A DNA stretch of 64,000 nucleotides, from the NCBI RefSeq assembly GCF_027244095.1, contig NC_069662.1, positions 55,700,001 through 55,764,000 of the forward strand, given 5' to 3'. Each line of letters begins with the position of its first letter. Within the stretch, counting starts at the first letter, position 1. A program made the translations under genes and the position numbers. Positions 1-8,487 of the stretch are shown here, in pieces. Below the pieces are notes generated by a model. It saw only the letters and a program-made list of their open reading frames with translations. It searched no databases and was not told where the DNA came from. This stretch comes from Hemicordylus capensis. Lineage: Eukaryota; Chordata; Lepidosauria; Squamata; Cordylidae.

Positions 1-760
1 ATTGTCTCAGGGTCACTAGCCAATTTGACAAGAGGGGAAATTCCCTTGAAACTCCAAGCACAACAATGAGTAAAACCCATCTGGGTTAACTCAGAATTAA
101 GTCACACAGAACCAAGATTAAATGTTGGCTTCATTAATTGTCTCTCAGCCTCAAGAGTGTGCGTTTCCCCCTCCCCATGTGCAAGTCAGAAGAATTCTAC
201 TTCTGATTGTAGTTAGAAACAAGACAGGATTGGATGTGACATCTGAACTGACTGATTCTGGTTTATTCTAACCTAAATGAAATAAACAACCATCTGAACT
301 CATTTTTAAGCTTTAGGTTTAGATAGTGGTTTATTTGGTAAACTCTTATTAGAATAAGGCAGGATCAATCGGTTCGGATATCACAGACTATCCTGGTTTG
401 TTTCTAACCTCAATCAGAAGCAAAATTCTTCCAACTCATACATGGAAGTATTAACTCACAGGGAACATGCATTCTCAGGATGAAAGATGGCACACAAAAC
501 CAAGGTTGAATATTGGCTCCGTGTGACACCTGAAGCAGCCTAATAGGTTTATCTCATGCCAACCCTATACCCTACCCTGATTTTGGGTAGCCCCTTGATA
601 TGTACTCATGATCAATTAAAAAAGATAAAGTAATTTTATAATTATCCTATTATACTATGCCCCCCGCAGTCCTGCTATGCTGCCTCATCGTGGTGGTGGT
701 GGTGTGTTCCTGGGAGGGATGAGTGAAGTATGCCGGGGGGCGGGGGGGATACCCCCAGTA
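1..760. repeat. AT-rich left flank with a palindromic repeat (probable DNA-transposon remnant)
   Basis: No exon is recognised. Bases about 190-250 and 385-455 are imperfect inverted copies (a 'gaagaattctacttctgatt' arm and its complement near 'aatcagaagcaaaattcttc'). A second motif (CACACARAACCAAG) occurs in direct orientation near 104 and 491. The layout suggests a fold-back non-autonomous element related to the one at 19.8-20.3 kb. The stretch lies in what would be DHX8 intron 1 or beyond. Confidence 0.4.
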
Positions 761-784
761 GGGTCATCCAAAGCGCGAAAGTCA

Positions 785-3700
785 TCCCAGCTGCCCTCAA
801 ACAGGCACCTATATTGGGCAGCAGCGATATAGGAAGGTGCTGGAGACAGATGATCACTTCAGTGACAACAACAAAGGTATCATTTCATACTGCGCAGGAG
901 AAGGCAATGGTAAACCACTCCTGTATTTTACCAAAAAAAAAAAACTACACATTGATAGAAAAAATGGAATGATTGTCGATGTAGTGCCAGATGATGGGCC
1001 CCTCATCTGGCAGGGGCCAGGTAGGGGTCAACATGCTACTGAGGAAGCATTGAGGATCTCTCAGAGTACCAATGGTGTTTATTACACAGTTAGATTAAAG
1101 ACTTTTGGACATCTAGTAGCTGATGTTGCCATGTGGGAAAAGAAAATCTGAAGCTGTAAGGACAGAATTACAATGGGAACATGGAACATAAGAAGCATGA
1201 ATATGGGAAAGCTTGACACAGTGAAAGATTAAATGAATCGACTACAGATTGACATCTTGGGCATCAGCGAATTAAAATGGACTGGAATGGGACACTTTAC
1301 TACTCAGGACACAAAAAACAAAGAAGGAATGGTGTTGCTTTCATAGTCGGGAAGGATATAGCAATGACAGTACTTGGATACAATGAGGTCAGTGACCGAC
1401 TAATATCAATAAGATTTCGTGGACAACTCTTTAACATAGCAATAGCAATAGCACTTACATTTATATACTGCTCTATAGCCGGAGCTCTCTAAGCGGTTTA
1501 CAATGATTTAGCATATTGCCCCCAACATTCTGGGTACTCATTTTACCAGCCTCGGAAGGATGGAAGGCTGAGTCAACCTTGAGCCCCTGGTCAGGATCAA
1601 ACTTGTAACCTTCTGGTTACAGGGCGGCAGTTTTACCACTGCGCCACCAGGGGCTCTTTTCACATGACAGTTTTTACCACTGCGCCACCAGGGGCTCTTT
1701 TCACATGACAGTTCTTCAAGTCTATGCCCAAACAACTGATGCAGAAGAAGAGGAAGTTGATGAGTTTTATGCTCAAGTCCAGTCTGAAATTGACAGAACA
1801 TGTAAGCAAGATGTGCTGCTGGTGGTTGGAGACTGGAATGCCAAAGTTGGAAAAGGTGAGGGAAACACAGTTGGCCTATATGGCCTAGGAAACAGAAACG
1901 AAGCAGGAGAAAGACTTATTAGCTTCTGCCAAGCCAATGATCTCTTCATCGCTAACACATTCTTCCATCAACCAAAGCGGCTCCTATACAAATGGGCATC
2001 ACCAGATGGAGTTCACAGAAATCAAATTGATTACATTATTGGTGCAAGGAAGTGGAAGAGCTCAGTTATAACAGTAAAGACATGGCTGGGGACCAATTGT
2101 GGAACCGATCACAAACTGCTCATGTGCAAGTTCCAAGTTAAGCTAAAGTGGAAAAACAAAGCTATCCAGCTTCCACGATATGAGAACATCAGGAACTGAA
2201 GTTCTGAACCTCACTGATATGGAACCAGAGGAATTGTGGAATGAAATCAAAGAAGTTGTTAAGGACGAATGTGAAAAGAGACTGCCAAAGACCAAGAAAC
2301 AGAAGAAAGCAAAATGGATGTCAGAACAGATGGTGGAAGTTGCCAAGAAGAGGAGAGAAGCCAAAGACAAGAAAGACAAAGACCTCACAAAGGAACTTAA
2401 TAGGGAATTTCATATGCTGTTAGAAAAGACAAGGAGCAGTAAGCAGGCAACAGAAATAGAAAACTATGCCAACAAATTTGGAGAACGACACAGTGGCCAA
2501 CAGATTGGAAGAGGTCAGTCTACGTACCCATACCAAAGAAAGGAGACTTAACAGATTGCACAAACCATCACACAATATCCTTAACTTCACGTTAGCAAAA
2601 TAATGCTCAGGATCATCCAAAGTAGATTAGAGCCCTATGTGGAAAGGGAAATGCCAGATGTCCAAGTTGGTTTCAGAAAAATCCAAGGAACAAGAGACAT
2701 AATTGCTGATGCATGCTGGATAACTGAGAAAGCCAGATAATACCAGAAAGAAGTCAATATGTGCTTTATTGTCTACAGAAAAGCCTTTGATTGTGTTGAT
2801 CATGTCATGTTGTGGAATATCCTAAGGGAAATGGGCATCCCAGAACACCTCATTGTTCCCATGAGAAACCTATACACAGGACAGGAAGCCAACAGTCCAG
2901 ACGGAACATAGTGAAACAGACTGGTTCCAGATCGACAAAAGAGAAAGACAAGGCTGTATACTTTTTCGTTCTTTATTCAATTTATATGCTGAACATATTT
3001 GCAGAGAAGCTGGATTGGAAGAAGATGAGCATGGTTTTAAAGTTGGAGGAAGAAATATCAATAACCTGCGATTCGCTGATGACACCACTCTTGATAGCTG
3101 AGAATGCGGATGACCTGCAAGCTCTAGTAATGACAGTCCAGGATCACAGTGAAAAAATGGGACTATGACTAAATGTAAAGAAGACTAAACTGATGACAAC
3201 GGGTACAGCAACCAGCCTCAGAATAGACAATGAAGACACTGAAGTGGTGAATAGCTTCTGCCTTTTAGGATTGACCATCAACAGTAAAGGATCCAGCATT
3301 CAAGAAATATGCTGTAGAATAGCACTTGGTAGGGTTGCAATGAAGGCCTTGGAAAGGATATTTAGATGCTGTGACGTGTCTACACCTTCAAAGATCAGAA
3401 CCGTTCAGACAATGGTTTTTCCCATGACACTCTATGGATATGAAAGCTGGACTTTGAAGACGCAAGATAGAAAAAGCATTGACGCTTTTGAACTTTGGTG
3501 CTGGAGAAGACTTAGAGGATACCATGGACAGCCAGGAAAACAAACAAATGGATCACAGAACAAATCAATCCAGAATTTTCACTCAAGGCACAAATGACCA
3601 GGCTCAAACTATCATACTTTGCACACATTATGTGAAGATCAAGCTCCCTTGAAAAGTCCATAATGCCAGGGAAAGTTGAAAGAAAGAGAAGTCGAGGACG

Positions 3701-3869
3701 ACCACCAGCAAGGTGGATGGACTCGATTACGACAGCAATGAATGCACCACTGAGAGACCTTAAAGGCCAAGTTGAAGACAGATCATCCTGGAGAGAATCT
3801 ATCTAAGTGGTCACTAAGAGTTGGCACTGATTTGATGGCACTTAATCAATCAATCAATCAATCAATCAT
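785..3869 (+). mobile_element. Bov-B (RTE clade) LINE, nearly full length, decayed
   Basis: The 5' region has the Bov-B head (atgatgggcccctca near 992, caacatgctactg near 1029). The apurinic-type endonuclease follows: GTWNIRSMN, ILGISELKWTGMG (about 1170-1300), then after a SINE insertion GDWNAKVG (about 1825), SPDGVHRNQIDYI (about 2005) and GTDHKLL (about 2105). Reverse transcriptase follows, with FADDT near 3070 in another frame, and the C-terminal RGRPPARWMDS near 3690. The tail is (AATC)n at 3842-3869. Stops and frame changes between these blocks mean it cannot make one protein. Bov-B is abundant in squamates and is known to have moved horizontally into ruminants. Confidence 0.93.
1458..1705 (-). 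mobile_element. tRNA-derived SINE with L2-like 3' end, nested in Bov-B
   Basis: Read on the minus strand it starts agcccctggtggcgcagtgg (tRNA-like box A), has a box-B-like 'aagtttgatcctgacc' and ends with an L2-like tail and short (AATAGC) units. It splits the Bov-B endonuclease between FNIA and the QVYAQTTDAEE segment. A segment of about 43 bp (cagtttttaccactgcgcca and following) occurs twice in tandem at about 1632-1710, a local duplication of the SINE head and flank. Confidence 0.75.
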
Positions 3870-4070
3870 TATACTGTGAACTCTTTTAACTGCCCATGTT
3901 GTACTGACTATCAGGATGAATAAAGGATAGATTTTTCCAGCCCTTTCAGTATGATGCAAGTATATAACTGGAGCAATAGTTATTCCAAATGCGGGTGATT
4001 TTATTAGTACATACCAGCTTTTCCAGAAAAAGTAAACACTCTCACCCTTATGCCCATGGGTCACAACTGA
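3870..4070. other. Unassigned spacer
   Basis: No exon, RNA gene or clear repeat was recognised between the Bov-B tail and the next SINE. Confidence 0.3.
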
Positions 4071-4077
4071 AACACCA

Positions 4078-4262
4078 GAATAGGAATAATAGTTCATCTT
4101 TTGCATACATGAGGTTCCAGATTCAATCCCTAGCATCTCGAGTTAAGAGATCTTGAGTATCAGGATGGGAATACTTCTATTTACTTAAGATCTTGGAGAG
4201 CGACTGCAGCTGGACTAGCTTGGCCACTGGTCTGCCTCAGCAGAAGGCTGCTTCATATGTTC
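4078..4262 (+). mobile_element. SINE fragment (tRNA-like head, common squamate tail)
   Basis: A box-B-like 'gaggttccagattcaatccc' near 4110 is followed by 'cttggagagcgactgc' and the ending 'ggctgcttcatatgttc'. The last part resembles the tails of the 5S-derived SINEs elsewhere in the window. Confidence 0.55.
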
Positions 4263-4429
4263 TCTAGAGTCCTATTCACATGTTGTGTTGAACAGATGTA
4301 CAACCTGTGTACAGGGTACACACAAGCCCTTTTAAGACATTATACTAACTGGGGTGCCATATTCACAAACAGCATTCTCAAGAGTGCACTCTCCACTGTC
4401 CATGATTACACAATTTGTCTGCAGAGGTA

Positions 4430-5893
4430 CAGTGGGTATAGGAAAGAATCACCTCTTTTGATAGACCTTAGATTCTGGTTCCCTTACACCCTGAAATGAA
4501 AACACAAAGAAAATTCCCTTCACCAGCTGTACTTATCCAATGCAACCTATAACATCCAACTGAAAAACATCACAATTACAGTCCAGAAAAAGTGTCAGAA
4601 ATAAAAAACAAGAATTACTGAGATTGAAAAAGGATCAACCCCCCATGTCAATATTTTGTTGAACTACCTTTTGCTTTAATAACAGCCTTAAGTCTGTTGG
4701 GATACTTCTCTATCAACCTTGCACATCTAGACGGAGCAATATTTGCCCACTCCTCCATACAGAACTGTTCAAGTTCGGTCACATTGGATGGTAGGTGTTG
4801 GTGGACTGCTATCCTCCCTGGATCCGGTCGGCCCTCCAAACTGGATGGAAGAGCAAGGAGGAAACTGGTAAGAGAGGTTACCAAGAGGCCAATGGCCACT
4901 CTGAAGGAGTTAAAGGACTTCATGGCAAAGAGTGGTTGTTCTGTGCATGTGACAACAATTTCACGAGCGCTCCACAGATGTGGCTTGTTCGGGAGGGTCG
5001 CAAGGAGAAAGGCACTTCTCAAGAAAGGCCACATTAAAGCTCGTTTGAGCTTTGCCAGAAGGCACCTTGAAGATTCTGATGCCAAATGGAAAAAGGTCTT
5101 ATGGTCAGATGAGACCAAGATTGAACTATTTGGCCTCAACATCAAACAGTACACCTGGCGTAAATCCAACGCAGCTCACCATCCACAACACACCACACCT
5201 ACAGTGAAGCATGGAGGTGGCAGCATCCTGTTGTGGGGGTGTTTCTCTGCCTCAGGGACTGGGGCTCTCGTTAGGGTAGAAGGAAAAATGGATGGGGCAA
5301 AATACCGTCAGATTCTGGAAGAAAACCTGCTACCCTCTGCCAGACAGTTGAGGATGGGCAGAAGATTCACCTTTCAACATGACAACGATCTGAAGCACAC
5401 AGCAAAATTGACCACACAGTGGCTGAAGGAGAAAAAAGTGAACGTCCTCATGTGGCCCAGTCAGAGCCCAGACCTAAATCCCATAGAAAATCTGTGGAGA
5501 GATTTGAAGATAGCAGTCCACCAACACCTACCATCCAATGTGACCGAACTTGAACAGTTCTGTATGGAGGAGTGGGCAAATATTGCTCCGTCTAGATGTG
5601 CAAGGTTGATAGAGAAGCATCCCAACAGACTCAAGGCTGTTATTAAAGCAAAAGGTGGTTCAACAAAATATTGACATTGGGGGGGGTGATCCTTTTTCAA
5701 TCTCAGTAATTCTTGTTTTTTATTTCTGACACTTTTTCTGGACTGTAATTGTGATGTTTTTCAGTTGGATGTTATAGGTTGCATTGGATAAGTACAGCTG
5801 GTGAAGGGAATTTTCTTTGTGTTTTCATTTCAGGATGTAAGGGAACCAGAATTTAAGGTCTATCAAAGGGGGTGATCTTTCCTATACCCACTG
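4430..5893 (+). mobile_element. Tc1-like (TcMar) DNA transposon with ~385-bp terminal inverted repeats
   Basis: The element is flanked by the TA target duplication (4428-4429 and 5894-5895) and begins and ends CAGTGGGTATAGG. The left arm (4430-4813) and right arm (5509-5893) are near-identical inverted copies, differing at roughly a dozen places by eye. This suggests a fairly young insertion or recent arm homogenisation. The right arm contains the last ~55 codons of the transposase, so the left arm carries an antisense copy of that coding segment in place of the usual transposase N-terminus. Confidence 0.92.
4814..5674 (+). CDS. Tc1-like DDE transposase, open frame, lacking its N-terminal helix-turn-helix
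   Basis: The open frame runs from an ATG at 4697 to the stop at 5672-5674 (325 codons), but the first ~39 codons are an antisense reading of the left inverted repeat, so the genuine transposase part starts near 4814 (PGSGRPSKLDGRARRKLVRE). It holds the second DNA-binding subdomain (TTISRALHRCGLFGRVARRK) and then the catalytic domain, with acidic residues in WSDETKIELFG, FQHDNDLKHTA and PDLNPIENLW. This fits the DD34E triad of Tc1 proteins, and the C-terminus ends KGGSTKY. Tc1 transposases are usually ~340 residues, with a paired-type HTH in the first ~60. That first HTH is absent, so activity is doubtful although the frame is intact. Confidence 0.85.
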   Translation, partial: LPGSGRPSKLDGRARRKLVREVTKRPMATLKELKDFMAKSGCSVHVTTISRALHRCGLFGRVARRKALLKKGHIKARLSFARRHLEDSDAKWKKVLWSDETKIELFGLNIKQYTWRKSNAAHHPQHTTPTVKHGGGSILLWGCFSASGTGALVRVEGKMDGAKYRQILEENLLPSARQLRMGRRFTFQHDNDLKHTAKLTTQWLKEKKVNVLMWPSQSPDLNPIENLWRDLKIAVHQHLPSNVTELEQFCMEEWANIAPSRCARLIEKHPNRLKAVIKAKGGSTKY

Positions 5894-5895
5894 TA

Positions 5896-6290
5896 AATGC
5901 TGTACTTGCATGTACTGATCGCATATACTGATCCTTCTCTTGCAAAGATTCAGAGCGCATTCTGAAGGACACTGTATACGAGTACAATGTCCCCAGGTTT
6001 TATAACATCCAAAGAAGGGCTATATATATAGATCTGTACACAAGTATAGTCATTCACACATTAATACACATACAGTAAAACACTTTCTATCTGTATCATG
6101 CATTTGAGGGGCCTGAACTCAGGTTCATGTTTAAAGTGAACACATGTACAGTCATTCATACAAGAACATGTGCATATGTACAAACACCCATACACACACC
6201 CCGGAATATCTGAATACAGCTCAGACCTCTTCTAAAATTGAAGACCAACACACTTGACCCTGTCAACAATTTACATTCAAGAGGGGTGAG
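5896..6290. other. AT-rich spacer
   Basis: No gene seen. It contains a TATATATA run near 6022 and repeated 'cattcacac/cattcatac' and 'acacatacag' motifs. It may be the other half of an older element, with its left half at about 4270-4427, into which the Tc1 element inserted. This is not proven. Confidence 0.3.
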
Positions 6291-6374
6291 TCCACAACCA
6301 GTGTTCCCTCTTGCAGAGATTCCCAGATGTTGCTGACTACAACTCCCATAATTCAACTCCATAATAATGGAGAG

Positions 6375-6895
6375 GAGAGCTGGTTTTGTGGTAGCAAGCA
6401 TGACTTGTCCCCTTAGCTAGGCAGGGCCCACCCTGGTTGCATCTGAATGGGAGACTTGATGTGTGAGCACTGTAAGATACTCCCCTCAGGGGATGGAGCC
6501 GCTCTGGGAAGAGCAGAAGATTCCAAGTTCCCTCTCTGGCTTCTCCAAAACAGGGCTAAGAGAGAACCAGCGTGGTGTAGTGGTTAGAGTGCCGGACTAG
6601 GACTGGGGAGACCCGAGTTCAAATCCCCATTCAGCCATGATACTAGCTGGGTGACTCTGGGCCAGTCACTTCTCTCTCAGCCTAGCCTACTTCACAGGGT
6701 TGTTATGAAAGAGAAACTTAAGTATGTAGTACACCGCTCTGGGCTCCTTGGAGGAAGAGCGGGATATAAATGTAATAATAATAATAATTCCTGCCTGCAA
6801 CCTTGGAGAAGCCACCCACTGCCAGTCTGTGAAGACAGTACTGAGCTAGATAAACCAATGGTCTGACTCAGTATATGGCAGCTTCCTAAGTTCCC
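6375..6895 (+). mobile_element. 5S rRNA-derived SINE (5S-Sauria-like), split by a tRNA SINE
   Basis: 'ttagctaggcagggcccacc' through 'ggttgcatctgaatgggaga' mirrors the 3' half of vertebrate 5S rRNA (AAGCTAAGCAGGGTCGGGCC through TACTTGGATGGGAGAC), including the internal promoter region. The body continues 'ctgggaagagcagaagattc' and the tail 'gtctgactcagtatatggca'. Related copies lie at 42171-43250, 35875-36035 and 58038-58342. Confidence 0.8.
6560..6789 (+). mobile_element. MIR/CORE-like tRNA-derived SINE
   Basis: Box A 'gtggtgtagtggttagagtg', box B 'gagttcaaatccccat', the MIR-like core 'gggtgactctgggccagtca' and an L2-like tail 'agagcgggatataaatgtaa' followed by (ATA)n. It sits inside the 5S-derived SINE. 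Confidence 0.8.
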
Positions 6896-6981
6896 AGCCA
6901 AAGGCCATCATAGCTGAGGATGCTGGGAATTTTAGTCAACAACATCTGAGATTCCCTGTTAGAGGGAATGCTGTCCACAAC

Positions 6982-7375
6982 ATCTAATAATTTTGAAGGA
7001 TGCGGCAGCACTTGGGGTATGCGGGCCACCGTTTCACCATCCCATCACCATGAGCCCACAACTAAAATGGATCAAAACAGTTCATCGGGTGGGAATGCAG
7101 AAGTTTAGCTGTTTCGCCAGGCAACCTCTCTGGACAGAGCAAAGTAAGCAGAGCCCAAGGAGAGAGACGGCAGGGTCAGTAAGAGGGACCAGGGAAAGGT
7201 CCCCACCATCAGCTCCTCGCCAGGACCGAGGAAACAAGTTAAAGCCCAACAACCCAGTCCTCAGTTTGAGGGGTCCCCCGAGGCGCCCGGCGCTGCACGT
7301 CCAGCCTCTCGCCGGGGCCCTTCCAAGTCTCCCGCGAAGACACACAATGGAGGCGCCCCGCCGCAAGGGACCCAC
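6982..7375. other. DHX8: DHX8 intron 1 start, GC-rich
   Basis: This is the beginning of DHX8 intron 1 on the minus strand after the GTGGGT donor. The last ~150 bp is CpG-rich. No DHX8 exon 2 (expected to encode a sequence like EFVISLAEKN) was found in the window, so it should lie left of position 1. Confidence 0.5.
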
Positions 7376-7481
7376 CGAGGTCTTTGTCGTTGATCCCCAG
7401 GTGGTTGTCGAGCTCAGTGCAGACTTTGGAGACCAGCGAGAGGTACTCGAGCTTGGCAAGCTCCTCGGCGGGATCCGCCAT
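7376..7481 (-). CDS. DHX8: DHX8 coding exon 1 (DEAH-box pre-mRNA splicing helicase, N-terminus only)
   Basis: DHX8 (Prp22 orthologue) is a nuclear DEAH-box ATPase that releases spliced mRNA from the spliceosome. Only the first coding exon is here, 35 codons plus one base: [20 protein letters not shown], then [15 protein letters not shown]. After a short variable head this matches human DHX8 residues ending in the same NDKDL. The start at 7479-7481 is the ATG directly before ADPAEEL. An open frame continues upstream, but its first start-like codon (near 7523) is GTG, not ATG. The donor after CTCG is GTGGGT at 7375-7370. The helicase core, S1 domain and catalytic motifs lie outside the window. 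The gene is divergent from MLX, with ~960 bp between the start codons. Confidence 0.9.
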
Positions 7482-8439
7482 GGCGACCCCAGGCAGGCAG
7501 GCCTCTCCGCTACCTTCAATCACGAACCTAAACCCAAGTATTTCCGGGAGCCCGCACTTCCGGGTTCTTCGACACCGGATTCTAGAGAAAGGAAAATACA
7601 GTTCACACTTCCGGTTTTCACATCAGCTTGGACTCATGTGGGTCAAGAGCCGACAGAGCAACAGACCCTAACAAAAGTTAGAAGGAGGGTGATAATTTCA
7701 TTCTTTAGAGACGAGTTACTTTTGCTGCCTTCCCCTCCCCCCCCCCGTCTCTCGCAAGGCAAAAGTGACAAGAGCTCATAGCAAATAGAGAAATGCAGAA
7801 TTTTAGCATTGCTCAGGAATCCTTCTTCGTTTTATTTGGGGATGTGGGTGGGAGACGTTCTACTGTCCAGTCACAGCAACAATAGATTCTGGATTGCAGG
7901 AGTGGGCAGCTGCCAGGTCGGGTGCGCTTCGGAAAGCAACGAAGGAAAGAAGCAGTGGCCATCAGCAAGTCTCAGAACATGAAGCTATCAATCTATGTTT
8001 TCTGCGTCTATGTGGCAAAGTATATAACGTTTTTACCATAGAGGTAGCAAGCACTTCTTGAAGTTCATGAGGCTCTTAAGCCCTCGAGAGGAAGGGCGGG
8101 CGAAATCTTACTAAATTAGAACTAGTCGTGCCCATTTGTGTAAGGCCGATTTCGCCACAACTGGAGAGGATTAAGAGTCCAAGCCACACCGTCCTCCAGC
8201 AAGAAGAGCTACTCTCCCCGTACTTAGAATGCCCACAGTTGTCACCCAGTGGCTACTAGCAGAGCGAAATCCTCCAGGAAGAAGGAGGGGATCCATCCAT
8301 AGCCAACCTGATGGGAAAGACTACATTTTCTAGAGTCACATGCATGCATTGCAAACCTAGAGGAGTTGGTTCTTCCCGGAAGTATCCTCCCATAGCCCTG
8401 ATTGGCCGATCCAGGATGACACGTGAGACTGGGGGAAAG
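7482..8439. promoter_or_regulatory. Divergent DHX8/MLX promoter region
   Basis: It separates two start codons facing away from each other. Near DHX8 there are three ETS-type TTCCGG sites (7542-7547, 7558-7563, 7609-7614; two are ACTTCCGG). Near MLX there is another (CCCGGAAGT at about 8376-8384), a CCAAT-type box on the minus strand (attggc at 8401-8406), a CACGTG E-box (8420-8425) and a YY1-like AAGATGGCGG overlapping the MLX start codon. No canonical TATA box stands out at either start, as is usual for housekeeping promoters. The middle (7.75-8.3 kb) shows no repeat I recognise. Confidence 0.65.
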
Positions 8440-8487
8440 ATGGCGGAGCCGCAGAGCGTCTCTCCGGAGGACCCCTGGGGAGGAAAA
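8440..8487 (+). CDS. MLX: MLX coding exon 1
   Basis: 16 codons, MAEPQSVSPEDPWGGK, resembling human MTEPGASPEDPWVK. Donor GTGAGT at 8488, phase 0. Confidence 0.92.

Larger units (their letters stand above)
6299..6973. mobile_element. Non-autonomous hAT element (CAGTGTTCCCTCT ends), interrupted by nested SINEs
   Basis: Exact 8-bp target duplication TCCACAAC at 6291-6298 and 6974-6981. The terminal inverted repeats are CAGTGTTCCCTCT (left) and its complement with one change (AGAGGGAATGCTG, right). Subterminal arms (gatgttgctgactacaactc and its inverse near 6925-6955) show the element was a short fold-back. Its centre is filled by a 5S-derived SINE that itself holds a tRNA SINE. Confidence 0.85.

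Noticed and set aside
4648-5169. Minus-strand open frame resembling a transposase C-terminus (VHQHLPSNVTELEQF)
   Set aside because: It is the antisense copy of the transposase 3' end carried by the left inverted repeat, not a second gene.
6410-6460. 5S rRNA-like sequence
   Set aside because: Only the 3' half is similar and it leads into a repeated SINE body, so this is not a 5S gene.
6580-6640. tRNA-like box A/box B
   Set aside because: Part of a SINE with a MIR-like core and L2 tail. It has no full cloverleaf expected of a working tRNA gene. The same applies to the other SINE heads.
7482-7523. Upstream extension of the DHX8 exon frame
   Set aside because: The first start-like codon upstream is GTG. 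The ATG at 7481 directly precedes the conserved ADPAEEL segment.
8311-8439. Longer MLX N-terminus from an upstream in-frame ATG
   Set aside because: The added residues cross promoter-type sites and do not resemble MLX. The 8440 ATG has a strong context and fits the short family head.
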